14,125 bases of DNA from Ruminococcus sp. UBA4321 (GTDB taxonomy: Bacteria; Bacillota; Clostridia; Oscillospirales; Ruminococcaceae), in contig DGUB01000115.1 of assembly GCA_002393815.1 (NCBI GenBank), positions 1 through 14,125 on the forward strand. The letters are read 5' to 3'. Made by a program: the position numbers and the translations under genes. This document shows, in pieces, positions 6,720 through 13,167 of the stretch (position 1 is its first letter; each line of letters begins with the position of its first letter). Under the pieces are notes generated by a model. That model searched no databases and had not been told where the DNA came from. It saw nothing but the letters and a program-made list of their open reading frames with translations.

Positions 6720-8714
6720 TTACGGGGCAACAGCAACTTCAGATTGCAGAACATAGCCTGTTTCGCCTTCTTTATACTCAATCTGGAACCAGTCGCCTTC
6801 ATTGGCAAGAATTCTTACAGCGGCACTTGCTTCGAGTGTAGCAACGATATTTTCATCATTTTCGGCAGAAGGCGTACTTCTGACCTTAGTTTCTGCCATA
6901 ACATTACCTTCACGGACTGCCGGTGTTTCTTCTGACGGTTCTTCCTGCTGTCTGGGGTCAGCATCAATTTCAGTATTCTTTCTGAGCAGAATCCAGTCAA
7001 AGACATTGACAACGCCGTCGCTGTTGATATCTGCACCCTTAAACTGTGCCTGTGTGATGGACTTCTTGCCGTGGAGATAAGTGCCGAGTGTATTGAGGTC
7101 AACAGCTTCCGGAGCTACGAAACCGCCTTCGCCGTTAATCTTGACTTCGTTCTCCTTGCAGAAGTCCTGAACTGCTGCGGATTCGCTGACGATATTCACA
7201 TCTTCGGCAACAGTGGGCAGAACGCCTTCACCATAGCCGACAGCATATTTTCCGACTTTTTCAACATTTGCCGGAATGTTGACTTCTGTCATAGAAGAAC
7301 AGCCTGCAAGTGCATAGTCTTCAATCACGGTCACAGTATCCGGAATGTCGAGTGTTTCGAGGGATTCGCATTTATAGAGTACATGATTGTCCAGTTTTTC
7401 CAGACCTTCGGGAAGTTTTATTTCTGTGAGGGAAGTGCATTCCGCAAAACTCCAGATGCCCAGTTCGCTCATAGTGCCTTCAATGACGGCAGATTTCATA
7501 GCGGAACAGTTATAGAATGCATAACTGCCGACAGATTTCACGCTTGCGGGAATGGTAACAGATTCCAGAGATTCGCAGTCATAGAATGCATACACTCCAA
7601 TTTCTTCGATATTGTCCGGAATAGTAATAGATGACAGTTTTCTGCACTTGCAGAACACATATTCACCGATGCTGGTAATACCGGCAGGAATATTGATGTT
7701 CTCCAGACTCTCGCAGTTATAGAACACATAATTTCCCATTGTGGTGACGCTGTCCGGAATCACCAGTGTTTTCAGAGAAGTACAGCCATTGAACGCATTT
7801 CTTCTGATATTAGTCACAGTTTCCGGAATTGTGACATTTTCCAGGCTGTGACATTCCATAAAGATTTCTACTTCTATTGTAGTCAGACCTTTCGGCAGAA
7901 CGACACTTTTCAGGAACATGCAGTTTGAAAAAGCACCGCTTTCAATTGTCTCTACCGTATCCGGAATGGTAATTTCCTTTAATCCGGAAATCTGGAATGC
8001 ATAGGAATTAATTTTTTTCACAGTAGAAGGAATATTGACAGTTTCCAGCGCACTGCACTGATAAGCTACTTTTGTCGGAACAAAAGTAAGACCTTCTTCA
8101 AATGTCAGAGTTTTCAGTCTGGTGCATGTCGTGAATATGCTGTCACTCACAGAAGTTACACTTCCGGGAATAGAAGCTTCTGTCAGGGACATACAGCAGG
8201 CAAAGGCTTCCTTGCCAATTTTTTTCAATGTATCCGGAAGTTTCAGAGCTTTCAGAGAACTGCAGCATTCAAAAGCGGCTTCTCCGATTGTCTCCACGCC
8301 GTTCATGCCGACAATTTCTTCCAGATTTTCACAATGGCAGAATGCATAGGAAGCAATCTTGGAAACGCTTTCCGGAATGGTAACTTTTTTCATTTTGCAG
8401 TTCTGGAAAGATTCTGAATAGAGTATTTTTACGGGGAAATCGTTATCACCATCGTTTAAAGTTTCGGGAATCACAACTTCTTCCGCTTCGGGATTGTTAT
8501 ACTTGATAATCTGGACATAGCCTGCCTGCAAATACTGGATGGTAAAGTCACCGACTTCGTAATATTTTTTGAAATCCCAGTTTGACGGCACTGCCTCAAC
8601 GACAGCCTGTGCAGTCAGCGGTCTGATGATGCCTGTCTGTCCGATAACGGGCGCACTTCCGGCGAATACCAGCACAAATGCCAGCACCCCGGCAGCGATT
8701 CTGTTCATTTTCAT
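6720..8714 (-). CDS. Secreted BspA-type leucine-rich repeat protein with half-dockerin and SH3 domain
   Basis: The 664 residues begin with a signal peptide (1-37, ending AQA). After an N-terminal cap come 17 LRR_5 (BspA-like) repeats of 23 residues (108-497) with the pattern LxxIxIPxxVxxIgxyAFxxCxS. Residues 538-580 resemble a dockerin: the second calcium loop is canonical (Asp562, Asn564, Asp566, Gly567, Asn570, Asp573, followed by WILLRK), while the first has kept its helix but lost the loop. An acidic Pro/Glu linker leads to a bacterial SH3 domain (605-664). BspA-like proteins bind host or bacterial surfaces; dockerins bind cohesins of cellulosome-type scaffolds; SH3 domains often bind peptidoglycan. 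Export and surface attachment are inferred. The ATG at 8714 has AGGCAGG 9 bases upstream; the ATG two codons later is too far. The gene has its own consensus promoter and terminator. Confidence 0.92.
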   Translation of the reverse strand: MKMNRIAAGVLAFVLVFAGSAPVIGQTGIIRPLTAQAVVEAVPSNWDFKKYYEVGDFTIQYLQAGYVQIIKYNNPEAEEVVIPETLNDGDNDFPVKILYSESFQNCKMKKVTIPESVSKIASYAFCHCENLEEIVGMNGVETIGEAAFECCSSLKALKLPDTLKKIGKEAFACCMSLTEASIPGSVTSVSDSIFTTCTRLKTLTFEEGLTFVPTKVAYQCSALETVNIPSTVKKINSYAFQISGLKEITIPDTVETIESGAFSNCMFLKSVVLPKGLTTIEVEIFMECHSLENVTIPETVTNIRRNAFNGCTSLKTLVIPDSVTTMGNYVFYNCESLENINIPAGITSIGEYVFCKCRKLSSITIPDNIEEIGVYAFYDCESLESVTIPASVKSVGSYAFYNCSAMKSAVIEGTMSELGIWSFAECTSLTEIKLPEGLEKLDNHVLYKCESLETLDIPDTVTVIEDYALAGCSSMTEVNIPANVEKVGKYAVGYGEGVLPTVAEDVNIVSESAAVQDFCKENEVKINGEGGFVAPEAVDLNTLGTYLHGKKSITQAQFKGADINSDGVVNVFDWILLRKNTEIDADPRQQEEPSEETPAVREGNVMAETKVRSTPSAENDENIVATLEASAAVRILANEGDWFQIEYKEGETGYVLQSEVAVAP
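7224..8393 (-). repeat. 17 tandem LRR_5 (BspA-like) units of 69 bases
   Basis: Residues 108-497 of the LRR protein divide into 17 units, sixteen of 23 residues and one of 22 (the sixth, ending AFQISG, which lacks the usual Cys). Nearly every unit has a Cys in the AFxxC position. The units have diverged in DNA sequence, so recombination between them is less likely than in a freshly duplicated array. Confidence 0.93.
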
Positions 8715-8801
8715 AGTTAAAAAACCTGCCTCTCTAAAAAAATAGTATTTTTTATTTTTTATAAATTCCGCCCCTCTGCAGAACTTATAAATATTAATAT
8801 T

Positions 8802-8830
8802 ATTATACAGTATAGAATAACATTTGTCAA
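8802..8830 (-). promoter_or_regulatory. Consensus sigma-A promoter of the LRR gene
   Basis: On the minus strand a perfect TTGACA (8830-8825), 17 bases and a perfect TATAAT (8807-8802). The start near 8795 gives an AT-rich leader of about 80 bases. The leader contains a 7-base all-A/T inverted repeat (8737-8743 with 8747-8753) just upstream of the ribosome binding site. The -35 box lies 18 bases past the stop of the preceding membrane protein gene. Confidence 0.92.
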
Positions 8831-8848
8831 GTATTTCGGTAAAAAAAA

Positions 8849-9367
8849 CTAATCATCTTCCAGAATTTTTGGTGCTTCGGCGTTCAGTTCGGCAAGCTTC
8901 TGATTTTTCTTCTGAATCCGGAATTCTCTGCTTTCCAGAAAGTTCCGGAAATCGAGAATCAGCATCAGAAAAACCGGGAATACTATCGGCAGAAGCCTGT
9001 CGCGGTACAGTTCACTGACGGGTTTCATATTTTCACCAATGCCGGAAAAGTTCTGTTCGGCATAAGCACAGAAATTTTTCAGAACAGTCATACAGGAGAC
9101 AGTTCCGGCAATCCCGGCGAATGCGGAAATCAGGTTCAAAATATAAAATTTTGGTTTTTTCGCCAGAAAACAGCAAATAACGCCGGACAGAATCAGCCCT
9201 GCTCCCAGAAACATCCAGAAGCTGTACACACCGAAAATTTCCGGATAGTGTCCCTGCTTTACATTATAGTGCCATCCGGCGGCAGACATCACTGCCATAA
9301 ACCCTGGATAAATCAAAGATAAGATAATTAAAAAAATATCCAGACAGATTCTGATGGTTTTTTTCAT
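8849..9367 (-). CDS. Small four-helix membrane protein of unknown function
   Basis: The ATG at 9367 is chosen because GAAGGGGAAA lies just before it and the protein then opens with KKTIRI and a membrane helix; the longer frame to 9469 has no hydrophobic logic and overlaps the divergent gene. The 172 residues show four hydrophobic segments (about 8-28, 48-70, 75-98 and 127-142), with a charged C-terminal tail (FRNFLESREFRIQKKNQK) that is probably cytoplasmic and helical. I do not recognise a family. It is divergent from spoIVB with only 90 bases between the starts, so shared regulation is possible but unproven. Confidence 0.75.
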   Translation of the reverse strand: MKKTIRICLDIFLIILSLIYPGFMAVMSAAGWHYNVKQGHYPEIFGVYSFWMFLGAGLILSGVICCFLAKKPKFYILNLISAFAGIAGTVSCMTVLKNFCAYAEQNFSGIGENMKPVSELYRDRLLPIVFPVFLMLILDFRNFLESREFRIQKKNQKLAELNAEAPKILEDD

Positions 9368-9396
9368 AAATTTCCCCTTCTGTATTTTATTCACTC

Positions 9397-9425
9397 TGAT
9401 AAAACTGCCGTGTCCGGTGATACTA
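9397..9425 (+). promoter_or_regulatory. Candidate forespore (sigma-G/F-type) promoter of spoIVB
   Basis: GATACTA (9419-9425) matches six of seven positions of the Bacillus sigma-G -10 consensus CATACTA, and TGATAA (9397-9402) is a partial -35 match 16 bases upstream. No good sigma-A promoter is visible in the same 90-base gap. The gap also holds inverted repeats TTTTAT/ATAAAA (9385-9404) and CTGTGC/GCACAG (9429-9443) that could be operators. In Bacillus, spoIVB is expressed in the forespore, which is why this weak match deserves mention. Confidence 0.3.
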
Positions 9426-9457
9426 ATCCTGTGCATGGCACAGAAAGCGGGTGAATC

Positions 9458-10618
9458 ATGAACATTCACAAATTTATCAGAACCGGAACGGCGGCACTTT
9501 CGGCAATTTTATGTGCGCATCCCATGTGCAGCGCGTTCTATTATGCCGGACATCTGCCGGATTCCTACTATGTACGCCACGGCGAAACGCTGGAAGTCTG
9601 CCACTGCATTGCAGAGGTACCGGCAAAAACAGTTTCTGCGGCAAAGCTGAAATTATTCGGCATCTTCCCGGTGAAGGAAGTTTCTGTCCAGCCATCGGAA
9701 GAAGTCATGCTTGTGCCGTGCGGACAGCCGTTCGGGGTGCGTATGCTGATGGACGGTGTAATGGTGATTGGCTTCGGAGAAGTAGAAGCCCGGACAGGCG
9801 GCTGCTGTCCGGCAGCGGCGGCAGGCATTCAGGAAGGCGATATCATCACAGAAATCAATCACGAATCCCTGACTTCCGCACAGGATTTCCGGGAACAGGT
9901 TTCAGCCTCTGACGGCAGTCCACTGAATTTGACTATTGAACGCGAAGACGCTTCAATAGAACTGACACTTCAGCCGGAATACTCTCTCTCAGCGAAATGC
10001 TGGCAGACAGGCATCTGGGTGCGCGACAGCACCGCCGGAATCGGCACAATGACGTATTATGACCCGTCAGACGGCAGCTTCGGCGGTCTGGGGCATCCCA
10101 TCTGCGACCCGGACACCGGGGAAATCATTCCGCTCGGCAGCGGCACGGCAGACAGCGTTGTCATCAGCGGAGCCGTCCGCGGACAGCCAGGCATTCCCGG
10201 ACAGTTACAGGGTTATTTTTCGGCAGAACCGCCTATCGGCACACTGGACAGCAATCAGGAAAGCGGGATTTTCGGACATCTGGAAGAACCTGCCGGCACG
10301 TTTCCGGCAGTCCCGATGGCTTTGAAACAGGAAATCACACTTGGAGAAGCCGAAATTCTCACAACCGTACAGGGCAGCGAACCGCGCCCCTACTCTGCAA
10401 GAATCACCGCGATTGACTACACCGACGAAACCCAGAATATGATTATCGAAATCACAGACGAAACTCTGCTCGCCTGTACAGGCGGCATTGTTCAGGGCAT
10501 GAGCGGCAGTCCGATTCTCCAGAACGGAAAATTAATCGGAGCGGTCACGCATGTATTTGTCAGCGACCCTTCCACAGGCTATGCAATTTTTGCGGAAAGC
10601 ATGTATCATCATGACTGA
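9458..10618 (+). CDS. spoIVB: SpoIVB-type serine peptidase (family S55) with PDZ domain
   Basis: SpoIVB is secreted by the forespore into the intermembrane space, where it starts the cascade that activates pro-sigma-K in the mother cell. The 386 residues have an N-terminal membrane/signal segment (about 10-29), a PDZ domain (about 92-175, with AAAAGIQEGDIITEIN) and the S55 peptidase domain. His213 lies in GGLGHPIC, Asp334 in EITDETLL and Ser349 in VQGMSGSP. The 15-residue Asp-Ser spacing agrees with the Asp363/Ser378 that I recall for B. subtilis, so the triad appears complete. The C-terminal IGAVTHVFVSDPSTGY is highly characteristic. The ATG at 9458 has only a modest ribosome binding site (GGGTG). 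In most clostridia and bacilli spoIVB is followed by spo0A; here the next gene is a convergent HPr gene, so the usual linkage is lost. Confidence 0.95.
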   Translation: MNIHKFIRTGTAALSAILCAHPMCSAFYYAGHLPDSYYVRHGETLEVCHCIAEVPAKTVSAAKLKLFGIFPVKEVSVQPSEEVMLVPCGQPFGVRMLMDGVMVIGFGEVEARTGGCCPAAAAGIQEGDIITEINHESLTSAQDFREQVSASDGSPLNLTIEREDASIELTLQPEYSLSAKCWQTGIWVRDSTAGIGTMTYYDPSDGSFGGLGHPICDPDTGEIIPLGSGTADSVVISGAVRGQPGIPGQLQGYFSAEPPIGTLDSNQESGIFGHLEEPAGTFPAVPMALKQEITLGEAEILTTVQGSEPRPYSARITAIDYTDETQNMIIEITDETLLACTGGIVQGMSGSPILQNGKLIGAVTHVFVSDPSTGYAIFAESMYHHD

Positions 10619-10644
10619 AAAAGGGCTGCCTTGCGGCAGCCCTT
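10618..10644 (-). terminator. Rho-independent terminator of the HPr gene, shared with the spoIVB end
   Basis: A perfect 10-base stem (10644-10635 with 10630-10621) with a 4-base loop is followed on the minus strand by TTTTT. On the plus strand it begins directly at the spoIVB stop codon but lacks a good T-run there, so it is strong mainly for HPr transcripts and may weakly stop spoIVB. Confidence 0.9.
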
Positions 10645-10663
10645 CGTTGAATATGTTGTTTGT

Positions 10664-10936
10664 TTATCTGTTTTCGTCACTGAAGCCGCTCTCAACGAGT
10701 TCTACCAGTGCTTCCACAGCTGCCTGTTCGTCAGCACCATCAGCAATAATGCGGATATCTGTGCCGCCGACAATACCCAGTGACAGAATGCCGAGGAGGC
10801 TCTTTGCGTTGACACGGCGTTCTTTCTTTTCAATCCAGATAGAGGACTTAAATTCATTTGCCTTCTGGATGAAGAACGTAGCCGGTCTTGCGTGCAGACC
10901 TACCTGATTCTGAACTGTTACATCTTTTACAAACAT
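10664..10936 (-). CDS. ptsH: HPr phosphocarrier protein of the sugar phosphotransferase system
   Basis: HPr carries phosphate from enzyme I to sugar-specific enzyme II proteins, and in Firmicutes it is also phosphorylated on Ser46 by HPr kinase to act as corepressor of CcpA. Starting at the ATG at 10936 (GGGAG 8 bases upstream) puts the active histidine of GLHARPA exactly at residue 15 and the regulatory serine of NAKSLLGIL exactly at 46, which confirms this start over an upstream ATG at 10951. The 90 residues match the family length plus a short C-terminal extension (SGFSDENR). It stands alone behind its own promoter; no ptsI is next to it. Confidence 0.95.
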   Translation of the reverse strand: MFVKDVTVQNQVGLHARPATFFIQKANEFKSSIWIEKKERRVNAKSLLGILSLGIVGGTDIRIIADGADEQAAVEALVELVESGFSDENR

Positions 10937-10996
10937 ATCAAACTCTCCCATCTTTGCATATTATTGAAAGCATTGCATTTTTCTCTGCATATAGTT

Positions 10997-11025
10997 ATTA
11001 TACATGCAAAAACAGATTTCGTCAA
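10997..11025 (-). promoter_or_regulatory. Sigma-A promoter of the HPr gene
   Basis: On the minus strand TTGACG (11025-11020), 17 bases and a perfect TATAAT (11002-10997). The expected start near 10990 gives a leader of about 54 bases with no obvious regulatory structure. Confidence 0.88.
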
Positions 11026-11345
11026 CTGTTTTTTTGAATATCAAGACAAATTTCGGAAAAATTCTACGCATTGTTAAAATGCAGACCGGAAAGAAGCCTT
11101 AGTCTTTGTATATAATCACAAATAGATTTTATAAAGAACTCTGTGAAATATACTGTCTGTATCAGACAAAATTCAACAGAAAATTCTGTGCAGGGTGCAA
11201 TAAAAAAACAGGATTCCTGTCAGGCAGTGTCAGATTCCGGCAGAAGAAAAAAGCAGGCGAATTTCTGCAAGTTCAGGAGATAATAATTCTGCTGATAATA
11301 TGGCAGAAATGCAGCAATAATACAATCTGTACAAAAAATTGAAGA
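11026..11345. other. Gene-free region rich in short inverted repeats between the two HPr-like genes
   Basis: About 320 bases with no credible coding frame. It holds several perfect short inverted repeats: TGTCTG/CAGACA (11154-11168), ACAGAA/TTCTGT (11176-11189), ACAGG/CCTGT (11208-11220) and ATTTCTGC/GCAGAAAT (11261-11310, with an alternative partner at 11287-11292). A TATAAT at 11111-11116 on the plus strand lacks a matching -35 box. It may be the 3' untranslated part of the trmD operon, a small RNA or decayed sequence; I recognise no known RNA family. Confidence 0.5.
11202..11220 (-). terminator. Possible terminator of the trmD operon
   Basis: On the minus strand ACAGG-AAT-CCTGT forms a 5-base stem followed by seven T residues. 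It is about 125 bases beyond the stop of the Crh-like gene and is the best terminator-like element before the HPr promoter. The short stem makes it uncertain. Confidence 0.4.
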
Positions 11346-11612
11346 TTAAACAGGGGTACTTTCGACAAGCTGTGCAAGAGAAGCAACGGCTTCCTGTTCG
11401 TCTGCACCGTCAGCGATAATAGAGACTTTATCGCCGTCATGAATCAGCAGGGAAAGCATATCCAGCAGACTTCTGGAATCGGCGCGGTTATCGTCTTTTT
11501 CGACCCAGATACGGGACTTGAATTCATAAGCTTTCTGTACAAGCACAGCTGCAACGGGACGGGGCATCAGTCCGACAGCGGCTTTATGGATGGTGACTTC
11601 TTTGGTAAACAT
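11346..11612 (-). CDS. HPr-like protein lacking His15 but keeping the Ser46 site (Crh-like)
   Basis: The 88 residues align throughout with the neighbouring HPr (shared motifs QKAxEFKSxIW, SLLxxLSL, IIADGADEQ). The phosphorylatable histidine is replaced: GLMPRP stands where HPr has GLHARP, so Met16 occupies the His15 position, and it cannot carry PTS phosphate there. The serine of the HPr-kinase site is kept (Ser48 in DSRSLLDML, aligned with HPr Ser46; one extra residue lies before GL and one before QK). This matches the layout of Bacillus Crh, which has Gln15 and Ser46 and acts only in CcpA-dependent catabolite control; a Crh-like role is inference. The ATG at 11612 follows AAGGAG, which overlaps the trmD stop codon, so it is coupled to trmD and takes the operon place where rplS is usual. 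Confidence 0.85.
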   Translation of the reverse strand: MFTKEVTIHKAAVGLMPRPVAAVLVQKAYEFKSRIWVEKDDNRADSRSLLDMLSLLIHDGDKVSIIADGADEQEAVASLAQLVESTPV

Positions 11613-11622
11613 AACTAAAATC

Positions 11623-12333
11623 CTACTCCTTCTGAGCATTCTGCTCTTCGAGCCATGCGGCATATAAATCAGGGCGTTTTTCTTTTGTGATTTCTAAGCT
11701 TTTCTGATTCCGCCATTGTGAAATTTTCAGATGATGACCGGACAATAATACTTCCGGTACAGATTCGCCGTGCCAGAGTTCCGGACGGGTATACTGCGGA
11801 TATTCCAGCAAGCCATTGAAATGGCTTTCGTCCTCGAAGCAGACCGCCGCCGGAAGTACACCGCTGCACATACGCGCGACGGCATCCGTGAGGACAAGTG
11901 CCGGAAGTTCGCCGCCGGTCAGAACATAATCCCCGATGGAAATTTCCTCGTCTATGATTTCATCCAGCACACGCTGGTCAATGCCTTCATAGTGACCGCA
12001 CAGGAGAAACAGATTTTCTTTCTGTGATAACTTTATTGTTTTCTGCTGTGTGAGGGTTTCGCCTTTCGGGGAAAGATAGATACTGTGGGGCGGTTTGCCG
12101 AGCAGTTCGCAGACGGCAAGCCAGCATCTCCAGACGGGTTCCGCCTGCATGAGCATTCCCATGCCGCCGCCGTAGGGGGTATCGTCCACTCTTCTGTGCT
12201 TATCGAGGGTATAATCGCGGATATTATGACAGTGAATCTCTATCGCACCGGATTTTCTTGCTCTGCCGATAATACTTTCGGAAAGTACAGTTTCGCACAT
12301 TTCCGGAAAGAGGGTAGCAATATCAATCCGCAT
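11623..12333 (-). CDS. trmD: tRNA (guanine(37)-N1)-methyltransferase TrmD
   Basis: TrmD is the SPOUT-fold enzyme that methylates N1 of G37 next to the anticodon of tRNAs reading CNN and related codons, preventing +1 frameshifts; it is essential in most bacteria. The 236 residues carry the family signatures RRVDDTPYGGGMGMLM, the trefoil-knot SAM motifs LLCGHYEGIDQRV and IGDYVLTGGELPALVLTDAV, and the C-terminal tRNA-binding domain. I chose the ATG at 12333 (MRIDIATLFPE), with AGGA 10 bases upstream; a TTG two codons earlier is weaker. It overlaps the 3' end of rimM by 11 bases, indicating translational coupling. Confidence 0.97.
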   Translation of the reverse strand: MRIDIATLFPEMCETVLSESIIGRARKSGAIEIHCHNIRDYTLDKHRRVDDTPYGGGMGMLMQAEPVWRCWLAVCELLGKPPHSIYLSPKGETLTQQKTIKLSQKENLFLLCGHYEGIDQRVLDEIIDEEISIGDYVLTGGELPALVLTDAVARMCSGVLPAAVCFEDESHFNGLLEYPQYTRPELWHGESVPEVLLSGHHLKISQWRNQKSLEITKEKRPDLYAAWLEEQNAQKE

Positions 12334-12847
12334 CTTCAAACAGTCCTTTCAGAGGTCTAATTTTCATCACACCTTCTTCGAGATTTGTCTCGATAATCAC
12401 ATCCGGAATTGCCGGGGCGAGATATTCTCTCTTGTCTTCTTCGCTCCAGATTTGATAGACATCATTTGCACCGGTCTGCATGACATCCCGGAGAATGCCC
12501 CAGACTCTGCCGGTATCGGCATCAATCACTTTCAGACCGATTAAATCCTGAATGAAATAGCAGCCTTCTTCGAGTTCGACATCTTCCCTGTCCATGTAGA
12601 GAATTTTGCCTTTCATGGCTTCCGCCTGTTCGCGGGTATCGCAGTCCTGCAATTTCATGATAATCAGATTCTGCTGAATTCTGGCGTTTTCCACCTGAAC
12701 GGAATTTTTTCCGTTTTTGTCTAAATACAATTCCTCAAAAGAACACAAAAACGCCGCATCGTCGCACCAGGGATAAACTTTCACTTCTCCGTGCAGACCA
12801 TGGACGTTTGTGATTTTGCCGATTTCCAAAAAACGTTTCTGTTTCAT
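12323..12847 (-). CDS. rimM: Ribosome maturation factor RimM
   Basis: RimM assists maturation of the 30S head near protein S19. The 174 residues include the N-terminal signature FLEIGKITNVHGLHGEVKV and the PRC-barrel-like C-terminal half (DLIGLKVID to the end), with GANDVYQIW and YLAPAIPDVI typical of the family. I use the ATG at 12847 because it gives the usual N-terminus; the GAGGTG before it is 12 bases away, rather long, so an upstream GTG or TTG (12862, 12856) cannot be fully excluded. It lies 16 bases after khpA and overlaps trmD. Confidence 0.95.
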   Translation of the reverse strand: MKQKRFLEIGKITNVHGLHGEVKVYPWCDDAAFLCSFEELYLDKNGKNSVQVENARIQQNLIIMKLQDCDTREQAEAMKGKILYMDREDVELEEGCYFIQDLIGLKVIDADTGRVWGILRDVMQTGANDVYQIWSEEDKREYLAPAIPDVIIETNLEEGVMKIRPLKGLFEDAD

Positions 12848-12863
12848 AAATATCAATTGCACC

Positions 12864-13100
12864 TCAGCCGATTTCGACAGCGATGGAATCCATGCCTTTT
12901 CTTGACGCGCCGGAACGCATAATCACACGGATTGCCTTGGCAATTCTGCCTTGTTTTCCGATGACTCTGCCCATATCGTCCTCTGCCACGCGCAGATGGA
13001 AGACAATCACGCCTTCTTCGTTGGGTTCGTCCTGAGTGATTTCAATCGCGTCTTTATTTTCTACCAGACCGGATACAATTGCATATAATAATTCTTTCAT
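12864..13100 (-). CDS. khpA: KH-domain RNA-binding protein KhpA
   Basis: A 78-residue protein that is essentially one KH domain, with the RNA-binding GxxG loop as GKQG in MGRVIGKQGRIAKAIRVIM. KhpA (YlqC) forms a dimer or pairs with KhpB/Jag and binds many RNAs in Firmicutes, affecting cell size and division. Its place between rpsP and rimM is the typical one in this phylum. The ATG at 13100 follows AAAGGA at 9 bases, and a stable three-part hairpin ends exactly at that site, which may control its translation. Confidence 0.95.
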   Translation of the reverse strand: MKELLYAIVSGLVENKDAIEITQDEPNEEGVIVFHLRVAEDDMGRVIGKQGRIAKAIRVIMRSGASRKGMDSIAVEIG

Positions 13101-13115
13101 GATAAAAAATCCTTT

Positions 13116-13167
13116 CTGAATGCCGTTTGTTCCCCGTTTAGCGCAGTCTGTGCAAACGGGGATTCAG
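13116..13167 (-). promoter_or_regulatory. Three-tier intergenic hairpin with alternative fold, upstream of khpA
   Basis: Stem parts are CTGAAT/ATTCAG (13116-13121 with 13162-13167), CCCCGTTT/AAACGGGG (13132-13139 with 13154-13161) and GCGCA/TGTGC (13141-13145 with 13149-13153, one G-T). A 10-base bulge holds CCGTTTG (13123-13129), which can instead pair with CAAACGG (13153-13159), excluding the middle stem. No T-run follows, so it is not a standard terminator. Its 3' end on the transcript touches the khpA ribosome binding site (13115-13110). Confidence 0.7.

Noticed and set aside
7071..7634. Plus-strand frame of 187 codons opposite the LRR gene
   Set aside because: It is an antisense shadow of the repeated LRR codons, with periodic Phe/Cys/Asn that mirrors the 69-base repeat.
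9451..9912. Plus-strand frame overlapping the spoIVB start
   Set aside because: Starts with GTG inside the spoIVB ribosome binding region, and its composition is that of an out-of-frame reading of spoIVB.
11111..11116. TATAAT on the plus strand as promoter of a small RNA
   Set aside because: No -35-like sequence at 16-18 bases and no TG at the extended position; insufficient on its own.
11106..11342. Plus-strand frame of 78 codons between the two HPr-like genes
   Set aside because: It starts with TTG without a ribosome binding site, has an erratic residue composition and lies in a region of inverted repeats; no sign of a real protein.
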